A DNA stretch of 24,880 bases from Chitinophagaceae bacterium UBA2789 (GCA_002352145.1 DEHX01000035.1:2555-27434), one strand, 5' to 3'; counted from the first letter of the stretch, positions 1 to 8,807 are shown. Translations and numbers: made by a program. Notes: generated by a model from the sequence alone, not told the origin.

Positions 1-19
1 TAAAGCTTAATATTTTCAG

Positions 20-481
20 TTAAAACATGTCGTGAAATTCCTGTCTTCTTTTTTCATAGTCCCGGAATTCACTCTCACTCATTTCCATCAATGCACTGCA
101 GCGGTGAATATGATCACCGGGATATTTTCTTTTTACAAACCAGATGATCTCGTCATGGGTTTGCGGATGATGAAAGTCTTCTTCGTCAAATTCCAGTTGC
201 TTGTTCTCCTGTCCTTTGTAAAGGCCTCTCCACATATTATACATATAGAGATAATGCAAAACAATAGTCAGGCTCAACTCATCTAACTCTTCACCGGTCA
301 GTTTGTCTTTTGCTTTTTGATCATAATGGTTTCTTACCAGCTTAAAATTACCCAGCAGCAAAGACTGAACGGTTGCTTCATCCTGTTTGCCAAAGAACAA
401 TTTCCTTTCTCCCCAATACAACATCACATTCCCGTTTTCCTCCAAAGTGCTTATTTCAATATGGCCAGCCTTAAACATCAT
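20..481 (-). CDS. Uncharacterised 153-residue protein, last gene of the deoC unit
   Basis: I do not recognise this protein. It has no signal peptide or membrane segment, is rich in charged and aromatic residues, and looks soluble and cytoplasmic. The middle (about 60-95) has an acidic stretch (LTGEELDEL, then FDEEDFHHPQ), and the C-terminus is a basic/acidic helix ending in HDMF. The start is set by the upstream gene: the aldehyde dehydrogenase stop codon is at 483-485 and this ATG is at 479-481, one base further on in the direction of transcription, with a second ATG directly after it. Such spacing implies co-transcription and probably translational coupling. A role linked to the dehydrogenase is inference from position only. 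Confidence 0.75.
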   Translation of the reverse strand: MMFKAGHIEISTLEENGNVMLYWGERKLFFGKQDEATVQSLLLGNFKLVRNHYDQKAKDKLTGEELDELSLTIVLHYLYMYNMWRGLYKGQENKQLEFDEEDFHHPQTHDEIIWFVKRKYPGDHIHRCSALMEMSESEFRDYEKRRQEFHDMF

Positions 482-482
482 A

Positions 483-1985
483 TTACCCCACTAAGTTGAG
501 GTAGGGCAACAATCCATGTAGTCCTCCCTCTCTTCCAAAACCACTTTCCTTATAGCCGCCGAAAGGCGATGTAGGATCAAACTTGTTAAACGTATTGGCC
601 CAAACCACACCTGCCCGCATACGTTTGGTCATATTAAAAATCTTGGAACCTTTATCGGTCCACACACCGGCACTCAAACCATACGGCGAGTTGTTCGCTT
701 TCTCAATCACTTCATCATCTGTTCTGAAAGTCAGGATGGCTAATACCGGCCCGAATATTTCTTCCTGTGCTATACGGTTGCTTTGCGCCACATTGGTAAA
801 CAAGGTAGGGCGGCAGAAAAATCCTTTGCCAGGGAGTTTGCAATTGCTCTCATACATTTCGGCGCCTTCCTGTCTGCCTATCTTAATGTATTTGTGAATG
901 GTTTCTAATTGTTGTTTGGAATTGATAGCGCCGATATCTGTATTCTTATCCAGCGGGTCGCCTACTATCAGCGATTCCAGGCGGTCTTTTAATTTTCTGA
1001 TCACTTCTTTCGCTACTGATTCCTGTACATACAACCTTGATCCGGCGCAGCACACATGACCCTGGTTAAAGAAAATACCATTGATAACCCCTTCCACGGC
1101 CTGGTCAATGGGTGCATCTTCAAAAATGATATTGGCTGCTTTGCCGCCCAGTTCCAGCGTTACTTTTTTATTGGTTCCGGCAATGGCCCTTTGAATAATT
1201 TTTCCAACGTCTGTAGAACCAGTGAACGCAATTTTATTTACGTCAGGATGGTTAACGATAGCAGCACCGGTGGCACCTGCTCCGGTAATAATATTCACAA
1301 CGCCGGGAGGCAGATCTGCTTCCTGTATTATCTCCGCTAATTTCAAAGCAGTAAGTGGAGTGGTCTCAGCCGGTTTCAATACAACTGTATTACCGGTGGC
1401 TATTGCCGGTGCAATTTTCCAGGCAGCCATCAACAAAGGAAAATTCCAGGGGATGATCTGGCCTGCCACACCCAATGGTTCCGTTCTCCTGTTGGGGAAA
1501 GCATATTCCAGTTTATCGGCCCAGCCTGCATAGTAAAAGAAATGATTGGCGGCAGTGGGCACATCAAAGTCGCGGCTCTCCCGGATGGGTTTACCGCCAT
1601 CCAATGATTCGATGATGGCCAGTTCCCTTGCCTTCTCTTGCACCATGCGGGCAATTCGGAAAATGTATTTAGCCCTTTCTTTGGCCGGCATTTTCTTCCA
1701 CACTTTTTCGTAGGCATTTCTGGCAGACGCCACAGCCTTGTTTACATCGGCTTCATTGGCCTCCGCTACTTCACTCAGTTTTTCTTCATTGGCCGGGTTG
1801 ATGGTGGCAAAATATTTACCGCTTTGCGGTTTTGTCCATTCGCCATTAATGAAAAGGTCGTATTGTTTGCTGATGGTGGCAGCACTTTTACTTTCCGGTG
1901 CAGGGTCGTAGGACCAGCTGGTATCAAATTTTAATTTGATCGTATTGCTTTTTTTTGCTGCAGCTTTTTTCTTTGTAACGGCCAT
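483..1985 (-). CDS. NAD(P)+-dependent aldehyde dehydrogenase (ALDH superfamily)
   Basis: This 500-residue protein oxidises an aldehyde to its acid with NAD(P)+. The family signatures are complete: oxyanion Asn181 in PWNFPL, nucleotide-fold stretch FTGSTDVGK at about 254-262, general base Glu278 in LELGGK, catalytic Cys312 in NQGHVCCAG, EEIFGPV at about 408-414, and GGYKESGFGREGG near the end. Length is normal for the family. The first 20 residues are an unusual Lys/Ala-rich extension (TKKKAAAKK) ahead of the folded domain. It lies downstream of deoC with only a small gene between, so acetaldehyde from deoxyribose 5-phosphate cleavage is the likely substrate; that assignment is inferred from context. 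ATG start at 1983-1985. Confidence 0.93.
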   Translation of the reverse strand: MAVTKKKAAAKKSNTIKLKFDTSWSYDPAPESKSAATISKQYDLFINGEWTKPQSGKYFATINPANEEKLSEVAEANEADVNKAVASARNAYEKVWKKMPAKERAKYIFRIARMVQEKARELAIIESLDGGKPIRESRDFDVPTAANHFFYYAGWADKLEYAFPNRRTEPLGVAGQIIPWNFPLLMAAWKIAPAIATGNTVVLKPAETTPLTALKLAEIIQEADLPPGVVNIITGAGATGAAIVNHPDVNKIAFTGSTDVGKIIQRAIAGTNKKVTLELGGKAANIIFEDAPIDQAVEGVINGIFFNQGHVCCAGSRLYVQESVAKEVIRKLKDRLESLIVGDPLDKNTDIGAINSKQQLETIHKYIKIGRQEGAEMYESNCKLPGKGFFCRPTLFTNVAQSNRIAQEEIFGPVLAILTFRTDDEVIEKANNSPYGLSAGVWTDKGSKIFNMTKRMRAGVVWANTFNKFDPTSPFGGYKESGFGREGGLHGLLPYLNLVG

Positions 1986-2089
1986 AATATTTTTTATTTA
2001 TCCAGAGATAGTAACACAGATGGTCTTCTGTTGCTTCTCACTCTTAGTCATTCTGATTTCTTATCATCAAAAATTACCACGGAGCTTAA

Positions 2090-2341
2090 TTATCTGGTAT
2101 TTGTGACTTTTTTATTGTTTATCAATTTTACAAACCGGTCAATCCAATAAGCTAAGAACAAAAAAAACTGAGTCCATCTCAACCATCTTTTTTCTGGTAC
2201 TTCCTCCCAAAATTTATAATATATCATAAGGATTAAACATGCAGTGAGCACAGTTATTTCAATCCATAATCTGTATGTTTTCCAAAATTTTTTCAACAAT
2301 AATGGTTGATACTTCTTAATCCACTGAAAAATAATTGGCAC
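2090..2341 (-). CDS. Small two-helix membrane protein overlapping deoC
   Basis: A predicted 83-residue protein with a basic, aromatic N-terminus, one hydrophobic helix at about 29-46 (TVLTACLILMIYY), a short charged turn (EEVPEKRW), and a second helix at about 57-73 (FFLFLAYWIDRF), ending in a Lys/Arg-rich tail. Its ATG (2339-2341) lies inside the end of deoC, overlapping by 26 bases in another frame. The DNA is visibly more AT-rich than its neighbours. I do not recognise a family. It may be a real small membrane protein of the deoC unit or a chance reading frame; the helix pattern and position favour the former. Confidence 0.5.
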   Translation of the reverse strand: MPIIFQWIKKYQPLLLKKFWKTYRLWIEITVLTACLILMIYYKFWEEVPEKRWLRWTQFFLFLAYWIDRFVKLINNKKVTNTR

Positions 2342-3236
2342 TCTGATAAAGCCCGGTTTGTTCCTTCACTATCTGCATCAACACATCATTGGCCAAACTG
2401 CTGGCGCCAAAGCGGAACCATTCATTGTTCAGCCAATTCTCGCCCAACACTTCTTTCACCATTACCAGGTAGTGCAAAGCCAGTTTTGATTTGGAAATGC
2501 CACCTGCCGGTTTCATTCCTATCATTTTGCCGGTTTTATAATAAAAGTCACGGATTGCTTCTAGCATCACCAGCGTTACCGGCATGGTAGCGGCCGGCTG
2601 AATCTTTCCGGTAGAGGTCTTGATAAAATCGGCTCCCGCATGCATGGCAAGATCGCTGGCCCGACGAACTTTATCAAAAGTGCCCAGCTCACCTGTTTCC
2701 AATATCACTTTCAGTCTCGCATCACCACAGGCTTCTTTGATGGCGGCTATTTCATCAAACACAAAATTGTATTCACCAGAATGAAACTTACCGCGGCTGA
2801 TCACCATATCCACCTCATCGGCTCCTTCATTCACCGCATATTTAGTATCCCTGATCTTTACATCTCTTGGCGCCTGCCCGCTGGGAAAAGCAGTTGCTAC
2901 CGAAGCTACTTTTATGCCCGAACCATCTAGTGCTTTTTTTGCCACTCTGACCATACTGGGATACACACAAACGGCGGCAACTGTGGGGATGCCAGGTACG
3001 GCATCATGGGGATGCATGGCCTTGTAGCATAGCTGTTTTACTTTACCCTCTGTATCCTTTCCTTCAAGGGTGGTAAGGTCGATCATGTTCAGCACCAGTT
3101 TGAGGCCGTTCATTTTGGACTCTTTCTTAATGCTTCTTTTGGTAAACCGGGAGGCCCTTTCTTCTACCCCCACCTGGTCAATGCGGGGAGACAGACTAAA
3201 GTCAGGCAAAACACTTATTAATTTGGCCACTGCCAT
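2316..3236 (-). CDS. deoC: Deoxyribose-phosphate aldolase
   Basis: DeoC cleaves 2-deoxyribose 5-phosphate to glyceraldehyde 3-phosphate and acetaldehyde in deoxynucleoside breakdown. The class I aldolase signatures are all present: IDLTTLEGKDT near residue 52, AVCVYP near 88, Asp143 in DEVDMV, Schiff-base Lys206 in DFIKTSTGK, Lys242 in KPAGGI, and FRFGASSL near the end. The protein has 306 residues, about 45 more than E. coli DeoC; the extra part is an N-terminal extension before the barrel. I chose the ATG at 3234-3236; a TTG seven codons upstream is in frame but not needed. An exact TATCTTTG promoter box lies 18 bases before the ATG. The downstream aldehyde dehydrogenase can dispose of the acetaldehyde. 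Confidence 0.95.
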   Translation of the reverse strand: MAVAKLISVLPDFSLSPRIDQVGVEERASRFTKRSIKKESKMNGLKLVLNMIDLTTLEGKDTEGKVKQLCYKAMHPHDAVPGIPTVAAVCVYPSMVRVAKKALDGSGIKVASVATAFPSGQAPRDVKIRDTKYAVNEGADEVDMVISRGKFHSGEYNFVFDEIAAIKEACGDARLKVILETGELGTFDKVRRASDLAMHAGADFIKTSTGKIQPAATMPVTLVMLEAIRDFYYKTGKMIGMKPAGGISKSKLALHYLVMVKEVLGENWLNNEWFRFGASSLANDVLMQIVKEQTGLYQSANYFSVD

Positions 3237-3254
3237 AGTGAAATGATTAGTTTT

Positions 3255-3262
3255 CAAAGATA
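3255..3262 (-). promoter_or_regulatory. Candidate -7 promoter box of deoC
   Basis: The minus strand reads TATCTTTG, an exact match to the Bacteroidota TAnnTTTG box, 18 bases before the deoC ATG. I see no convincing -33 TTTG at the usual distance, so this rests on the -7 element alone. Confidence 0.5.
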
Positions 3263-3386
3263 ACCAAAGTTTTCAGGAAAGGATAGTTGCCGGATTTACG
3301 TCAAATCCAACCTTTCGTCCTGTTATTTATTATTATCAACGACCGGATTGCGTTAAATTCGGTCTCCTTTAAAAACAAACATTGCA

Positions 3387-6300
3387 ATGAGAAAACCCAA
3401 CACCTGGTTGGCGATGGTATGTAGCATTTTCTTCAGTTTACCACTCTGGGCCCAACCTACTTTCCCCGAAAATGGCGTAGCCGACCCGCGGCATGGCCAC
3501 TATGCATTTACGAATGCAACAATTGTAAAAGACGCCGTTACCACTTTGACCAATGCCACACTTGTCATTAAGGATGGCAAAATAGTGGCGGTTGGCAGCA
3601 ACCTGAAAGTTCCGGCAGGAGCTGTAGAAGTGGATTGTAAAGGCAAATTCCTTTACCCATCCTTTATTGACATTTATGCGGACTATGGCACACCTGCTGC
3701 CCAGCGTACTACGGGTGGCGGCTTTGGCGGATTTACCCCAGGTCAGCAAGCACAACTAAGCACCAACACAAAAGGAGCTTATGGCTGGAACCAGGCCATT
3801 AAAAGCGATGTGGATGCCTACAAAGTATTTGTTGTGGATGATGCCAAGGCCAAACCATTAAGAGATGCAGGTTTTGGAACAGTGCTGGCTCATGTAAAAG
3901 ATGGAATTGCCCGTGGTACTGGTACAGTGGTTACACTGGCCAATGAAAAAGAAAACCTGGTAATGTTGAAAGAGAGAGCTTCCGCTCATTATTCTTTCAG
4001 TAAGGGGACTTCTACACAAAGTTATCCTGGCTCTATGATGGGAATGATCGCATTACTTCGCCAGACATACCTTGATGCCCAGTGGTATAAACAAAGACCG
4101 GCTGCGGAAGGAATCAATCTAAGTTTACAGTCATGGAATGATAACCAGGGACTGCCTCAAATATTCGAAGCCAATGATAAATGGAATAACCTCCGTGCCG
4201 ACAGAATCGGTGATGAATTTGGTGTACAGTATATCATTAAAGGTGGCCAAAATGAATACCAGCGAATAAAAGAGATGAAGACTACCAATGCCACCTTCAT
4301 CCTGCCATTGAATTTTCCGCAGGCACAGGATGTAGAAGATCCCAATGAAGCAAGGTTTGTGGCACTTACTGATATGAAACACTGGGAACTGGCCCCCACT
4401 AATGTAGCGGCTTTTGAAAAGGCAGGAATTCCCTTCTGTTTAACAACAGCAGATTTAAGAGATGTGAGATCATTCTGGTCCAGCCTTCGCAAAGCAATGG
4501 AGTACGGACTCAGCGAGACAAAGGCGATGGAGGCACTCACTAAAACTCCGGCAACCTTATTAGGTGTTTATGATAAAGTCGGCAGCCTGGATGCAGGTAA
4601 GCTGGCCAATTTTGTCATTACCAACGGGCCTATATTCAATGAAAAAACAGCTATACTTTTTAATTATGTTCAAGGAATTAAATACACCGTAAAAGAAGAA
4701 AATTTAATTCCAGGAACCTACAACCTTGCCATCAATACTCCATCAGGAACTGAAAGCTATACATTGGATGTAAAGAGCAGCAGTTCTGCTACCATGTTTG
4801 CAAAAGACACCCTGAATGCTAAGTTTACCCAGGATGGCAAGATGATAAAATTGAATTATGCCCCGCTGACAAGGCGTATGCGTCCGCAGGGGGCAACAGA
4901 TGGGCAAAGACCTCCGATGGGCTCCGGTGGTTTTGGACGGGGAGGAACAACCGATCAAACATTACCTGCCAATGCTGCAAGGCTAAGTGGTGTAAATAAT
5001 GGTAAAGAATGGAATGGAACGGGAATTGACTCACTGGGTAATTCATTGACATGGACAGCTACCCTGGTGAAGGAAACAGAGATGAAAACAGATTCTGCGA
5101 AGAAAAAAGACATGCCTGCCATTGGTAAAGTGGTTTACCCTTTTATGCCTTTTGGCTGGGAGGATGGTCAGCAGCCAAAGCAGGAAAACATTTTGATCAA
5201 AAACGCAACGGTATGGACCAACGAGAAAGAAGGTGTGTTACAAAATGCTGATGTATTAATCAAAAACGGAAAGATTGCAGCAGTAGGCAAAAACCTGTCT
5301 GATGCTTCTGCAAGAGTTATAGATGGTACCGGAAAGCATGTAACTCCCGGTATCATTGACGAACACTCACATATCGCCGCAGCTTCCATCAATGAAGGTG
5401 GTCAGAGTGTTACGTCAGAAGTTCGAATTACGGATAACCTTAATCCCGATGATGTGAATATCTACCGCCAGTTGAGTGGTGGTGTTACCACATCACATAT
5501 CCTGCATGGCTCGGCCAATGTGATTGGCGGACAAACGCAACTGATAAAACTTCGCTGGGGAGCCAATGATGACGACCTGAAGTTTAAAGGATGGCCCGGC
5601 CAGATAAAATTTGCGTTAGGTGAGAATGTGAAACGGTCTTCTTCCGCTATTTCTAATGCTTCAAACAATAACCGCTATCCCGATACTAGAATGGGTGTTG
5701 AACAGGTGCTGATTGATGCCTTTACGAGGGCAAAAGATTATCAAAAGGCATGGAAGGAATATAATGATGCAAAAGAAAAGCTTATCAAAGAAAAAAAATC
5801 AACAGCATCATTAGTTGCTCCCCGCCGTGACCTTGAACTGGATGCACTGGTGGAAATATTGGAAAAAAAGCGTTTCATCACTTGTCACTCTTATGTGCAA
5901 AGCGAAATTAATGGCGCTATGAAGGTGGCTGAGCAGATGGGATATACCGTGAATACGTTTACGCATATCCTGGAAGGATATAAGGTGGCGGATAAGATGA
6001 AAAAGCATGGCTCTTTTGCTTCTACTTTCTCCGACTGGTGGGCATACAAAATGGAGGTTGAAGATGCCATTCCTTATAATGCGGCCATCATGCAAAAAGT
6101 TGGGTTGACAGTTGCGATTAACTCCGATGATGCAGAGATGGCCCGCAGGCTTAATCAGGAGGCAGCCAAGATTGTAAAATATGGTGGTGTGACAGAAGAA
6201 GAGGCATTAAAAATGGTTACGCTGAACCCTGCTATCATGCTGCATGTGGATGACAAGGTAGGCAGCCTGAAAGTGAGTAAAGATGGTGATGTGGTGCTGT

Positions 6301-6569
6301 GGAGCGATCATCCGCTGAGCATATATGCTAAATCACTTTACACCATTGTAGATGGCACGGTTTATTTCGACAGGCAGAAGGATGAGGCTATGCAAAAGCA
6401 AGTCGATGATGAAAGGCTAAGGCTGGTACGGAAGATGAACGGAGAAAAGAGAAGCGGTGCACCCGTGATTCCGGCGCAGCCAACTTACCAGATCATGCAT
6501 ACCTGCAGCGATCATGGTCATAGCCATGGTTTGCTGGTGATAGATTCTGATGATATTAATAACGACTAA
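3387..6569 (+). CDS. Secreted two-domain amidohydrolase (imidazolonepropionase-like), N-terminal domain degenerate
   Basis: A 1060-residue exported protein with a signal peptide (about 1-22, ending LPLWAQ) and two amidohydrolase-superfamily domains. The C-terminal domain (about 600-990) keeps the metal ligands: His660 and His662 in DEHSH, His834 in TCHSY, His860 in NTFTH and Asp914 in INSDD. The N-terminal domain (about 40-440) has the same beta-sandwich entry and barrel layout, but its HxH position reads DIYADYG (Tyr97, Asp99), so it should not bind metal there. A Gly-rich linker (about 508-522, GSGGFGRGG) joins the domains. The tail carries a Cys/His cluster, CSDHGHSHG. Such proteins hydrolyse cyclic amides or act on dipeptides; the substrate cannot be read from sequence. 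Ten bases separate it from the next, related gene. Confidence 0.85.
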   Translation: MRKPNTWLAMVCSIFFSLPLWAQPTFPENGVADPRHGHYAFTNATIVKDAVTTLTNATLVIKDGKIVAVGSNLKVPAGAVEVDCKGKFLYPSFIDIYADYGTPAAQRTTGGGFGGFTPGQQAQLSTNTKGAYGWNQAIKSDVDAYKVFVVDDAKAKPLRDAGFGTVLAHVKDGIARGTGTVVTLANEKENLVMLKERASAHYSFSKGTSTQSYPGSMMGMIALLRQTYLDAQWYKQRPAAEGINLSLQSWNDNQGLPQIFEANDKWNNLRADRIGDEFGVQYIIKGGQNEYQRIKEMKTTNATFILPLNFPQAQDVEDPNEARFVALTDMKHWELAPTNVAAFEKAGIPFCLTTADLRDVRSFWSSLRKAMEYGLSETKAMEALTKTPATLLGVYDKVGSLDAGKLANFVITNGPIFNEKTAILFNYVQGIKYTVKEENLIPGTYNLAINTPSGTESYTLDVKSSSSATMFAKDTLNAKFTQDGKMIKLNYAPLTRRMRPQGATDGQRPPMGSGGFGRGGTTDQTLPANAARLSGVNNGKEWNGTGIDSLGNSLTWTATLVKETEMKTDSAKKKDMPAIGKVVYPFMPFGWEDGQQPKQENILIKNATVWTNEKEGVLQNADVLIKNGKIAAVGKNLSDASARVIDGTGKHVTPGIIDEHSHIAAASINEGGQSVTSEVRITDNLNPDDVNIYRQLSGGVTTSHILHGSANVIGGQTQLIKLRWGANDDDLKFKGWPGQIKFALGENVKRSSSAISNASNNNRYPDTRMGVEQVLIDAFTRAKDYQKAWKEYNDAKEKLIKEKKSTASLVAPRRDLELDALVEILEKKRFITCHSYVQSEINGAMKVAEQMGYTVNTFTHILEGYKVADKMKKHGSFASTFSDWWAYKMEVEDAIPYNAAIMQKVGLTVAINSDDAEMARRLNQEAAKIVKYGGVTEEEALKMVTLNPAIMLHVDDKVGSLKVSKDGDVVLWSDHPLSIYAKSLYTIVDGTVYFDRQKDEAMQKQVDDERLRLVRKMNGEKRSGAPVIPAQPTYQIMHTCSDHGHSHGLLVIDSDDINND

Positions 6570-6579
6570 ACCAACAGTA

Positions 6580-7908
6580 ATGAGAAAGATATTTCTTATA
6601 ATGACAACCTGTTTCACCCTTGCGGCAACTGCCCAGGAAACAGTATTGCCTGCCAAACCACAAAAGGGCATTATTTATATAAAAAATGCTACCATCCATG
6701 TAGGGAATGGCAAAGTGATTGAAAATGGTACTATAAAAATAAAGGATGGCAAAATAGAGGAAGTGGGTGCCAGCCTGCCTGTTCCTGCAGATGATGTTAG
6801 TGTTTATGATGTAAAAGGGAAACATGTATACCCGGGATTGATCTTGCCAACCAGTAGTCTTGGTTTGGTGGAGATATCCGCCAACAGGGCCACTACTGAT
6901 GTTAGGGAAATTGGAGATTTAAATCCCAATGTAAGAGCTATTGTGGCTTATAACACTGATTCAAGAGTGATCAATACACTCCGTTCCAACGGGATATTAT
7001 TGGCGAATGTGATACCGCAAGGCAGTTTACTGACTGGCTCATCTTCAGTAGTACAACTGGATGCATGGAACTGGGAAGATGCAGCTTATAAAACAGATGC
7101 AGGGATACATCTTAACCTGCCTTCGCTGATGGCCAGATCCGGTGGTTTCAGAGGTGGTGGCTTTGGTGCAGGTCCGTCTGCCTCACAAACTGATCCGGTT
7201 AAAGAAGGGCTGGAACAAATTGAAAAAGTGAAGGTGTTTTTCCGTGAAGCCAAAGCCTACCAGGCGGAAGGTAAACATGAAGAAACCAACCTGAAGTTTG
7301 AAGCGGTGAAAGGTTTGTTTGAAAAGAAGCAAAAGCTGTATGTTAATGCGAACACTGTCAAACAGATTCTTGTGGCCCTTGATTTTGTAAAAGAGTTTGG
7401 CGTTGATATGGTCATAGTTGGCGGAAGCGATAGCTACCAGGTGGCTGATCTTTTAAAGAAGCATAATGTATCTGTTATTTTACAGCAACCGCATAGTTTG
7501 CCTACGGCTACTGATGACGATGTGGACCAGCCCTATAAAACGGCGGCTGCTTTGCAAAAAGCAGGAGTTTTATTTTCTATCTCTGATGATGACAGTCAGA
7601 CCCGTGGCCGCAACCTGCCTTTTAATGCCGGTACAGCGGCTGCTTATGGATTGACAAAAGAAGAAGCTCTGGCTGCAATTACTCTAAATGCGGCAAAGAT
7701 TATGGGAGTAGCAGACAAAACAGGAAGTATTGAAGCAGGCAAAGATGCCAATATAGTGGTAAGTGATGGAGATATCCTTGATATGCGTACCAGCAATGTA
7801 ACAGATGCATTTATACAAGGCCGCAAAATAGACCTGACTGACAAACACAAATTGCTGAATGAGCGGTTTGAGCAGAAGTATGAGATAAAAGGAAAGAAAG
7901 GTTTCTAA
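6580..7908 (+). CDS. Secreted amidohydrolase-like protein, probably catalytically inactive
   Basis: A 442-residue protein with a signal peptide (about 1-19, ending LAATAQ), related to both halves of the protein encoded just upstream. The entry strand (IYIKNATIHVGNGKVIENG) and closing motifs (LTKEEALAAITLNAAKIMG, then GSIEAGKDANIVVSDG) are typical of imidazolonepropionase-like amidohydrolases. The metal site is not: HxH is replaced by TSS (91-93 in LILPTSSLG), and the next His position reads YVNANT. One Asp cluster, SISDDDSQ, remains near 336. A Gly-rich loop (GGFRGGGFGAG, 188-198) resembles one in the upstream protein. An ATG at 6550 is in frame, but the one at 6580 places the signal peptide at the N-terminus and leaves a 10-base gap from the upstream stop. 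It may be a structural partner of the active domain; that is inference. Confidence 0.82.
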   Translation: MRKIFLIMTTCFTLAATAQETVLPAKPQKGIIYIKNATIHVGNGKVIENGTIKIKDGKIEEVGASLPVPADDVSVYDVKGKHVYPGLILPTSSLGLVEISANRATTDVREIGDLNPNVRAIVAYNTDSRVINTLRSNGILLANVIPQGSLLTGSSSVVQLDAWNWEDAAYKTDAGIHLNLPSLMARSGGFRGGGFGAGPSASQTDPVKEGLEQIEKVKVFFREAKAYQAEGKHEETNLKFEAVKGLFEKKQKLYVNANTVKQILVALDFVKEFGVDMVIVGGSDSYQVADLLKKHNVSVILQQPHSLPTATDDDVDQPYKTAAALQKAGVLFSISDDDSQTRGRNLPFNAGTAAAYGLTKEEALAAITLNAAKIMGVADKTGSIEAGKDANIVVSDGDILDMRTSNVTDAFIQGRKIDLTDKHKLLNERFEQKYEIKGKKGF

Positions 7909-7929
7909 TGTATAAGAAGAATTATCACT

Positions 7930-7960
7930 AAAAAAGGCCGGTTTATGACCGGCCTTTTTT
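7930..7960. terminator. Bidirectional intrinsic terminator
   Basis: A 13-bp perfect stem (A-run, GGCCGGT / ACCGGCC, T-run) with a 5-base loop TTATG lies between two convergent genes. The flanking A and T runs make it serve both strands. The K+ channel stop codon (7959-7961) overlaps its edge. Confidence 0.9.
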
Positions 7961-8807
7961 ATGGGTCAGTTCGATGAGCATGGTTATTGTCGTCTAATTC
8001 TAATTGTTCACCGCAATTGGGGCACCGATGTGTCTTTTTGATTCTGTTCATCCTGAACTCTTCCAGGAAGCCAGCTGTGATGATACCGGCAGGTAAAGCA
8101 AAGAAGGCAACACCTGTCAACATAATCACCATGGCCATAGCTTTACCTAAATAAGTCATGGGATACATATCCCCATAGCCGGTGGTGGTAAGCGTTACCA
8201 CGGCCCACCAGATGGTAGCCGGTATACTGGTGAATTTGGCTCTGTTTTCTATATGCTGGTGTTCGGCAAAATAAACGGCACTGGATGCAATGATGATAAG
8301 AAAAATTACCAGCACCAGGCTAAGTGCCAATTCGTTGATCCTTTTTTTGAATACATTCGAGATCATATGCGCAGATTTCATGTAGGCGGTAAGCCGGAAC
8401 AAACGGAAAAACCGCATAAGACGTAAAATTCTGAGCATTCGCAGGTCGAAACCAATGATGGCATGCAGGTAAAAAGGAAGTATGGCCAAGAGGTCAACCA
8501 AAGCGCCGGGGGATAGCATGTATCTCAACCTTCCCTTAAGGCTTCCCTTGTATTTTTCTTCATGATTACTGCTCCATACTCTCAAAACATATTCGATACT
8601 AAAGATGATAACAGAGACAACATCGAAGTAGTGAAAGAAGTCCGCATATTTTTCATGCAATGATGAAACGGTTTCCAGCATTACAGCGATCACATTCAGA
8701 ATGATCAGTGAAATGATAAAAATATTGATGATCTTATCCCAATGTTTATCTCCGACAATTTCAGGATGCAACAGGCCATGCACCTTTTTTTTGGTCACCT
8801 TATACAT
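7959..8807 (-). CDS. Voltage-gated K+ channel (six-helix, Kv/KvAP-like)
   Basis: A 282-residue inner-membrane channel subunit, expected to work as a tetramer. Helices S1 to S4 lie at about 25-140; S4 has Arg at every third position (123, 126, 129, 132, 135, 138), the classical voltage sensor. S5 is at about 159-182, the pore helix at about 194-208, the selectivity filter TTTGYGD at 207-213, and S6 at about 221-247. The cytoplasmic tail is short and ends in RCPNCGEQLELDD then HAH, a zinc-ribbon-like Cys pair, rather than an RCK/TrkA-N domain. The gene stands alone between two terminators. Membrane potential gating is inferred from the intact S4; there is no ligand-binding domain. Confidence 0.93.
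   Translation of the reverse strand: MYKVTKKKVHGLLHPEIVGDKHWDKIINIFIISLIILNVIAVMLETVSSLHEKYADFFHYFDVVSVIIFSIEYVLRVWSSNHEEKYKGSLKGRLRYMLSPGALVDLLAILPFYLHAIIGFDLRMLRILRLMRFFRLFRLTAYMKSAHMISNVFKKRINELALSLVLVIFLIIIASSAVYFAEHQHIENRAKFTSIPATIWWAVVTLTTTGYGDMYPMTYLGKAMAMVIMLTGVAFFALPAGIITAGFLEEFRMNRIKKTHRCPNCGEQLELDDNNHAHRTDP

Noticed and set aside
20..3236. A bacterial microcompartment locus (deoC plus aldehyde dehydrogenase with N-terminal extension)
   Set aside because: No shell-protein genes are present, and the extension is Lys/Ala-rich rather than an amphipathic encapsulation helix.
3237..3257. A longer deoC N-terminus from a TTG
   Set aside because: It would begin inside the TATCTTTG promoter box, and an ATG is available seven codons downstream.
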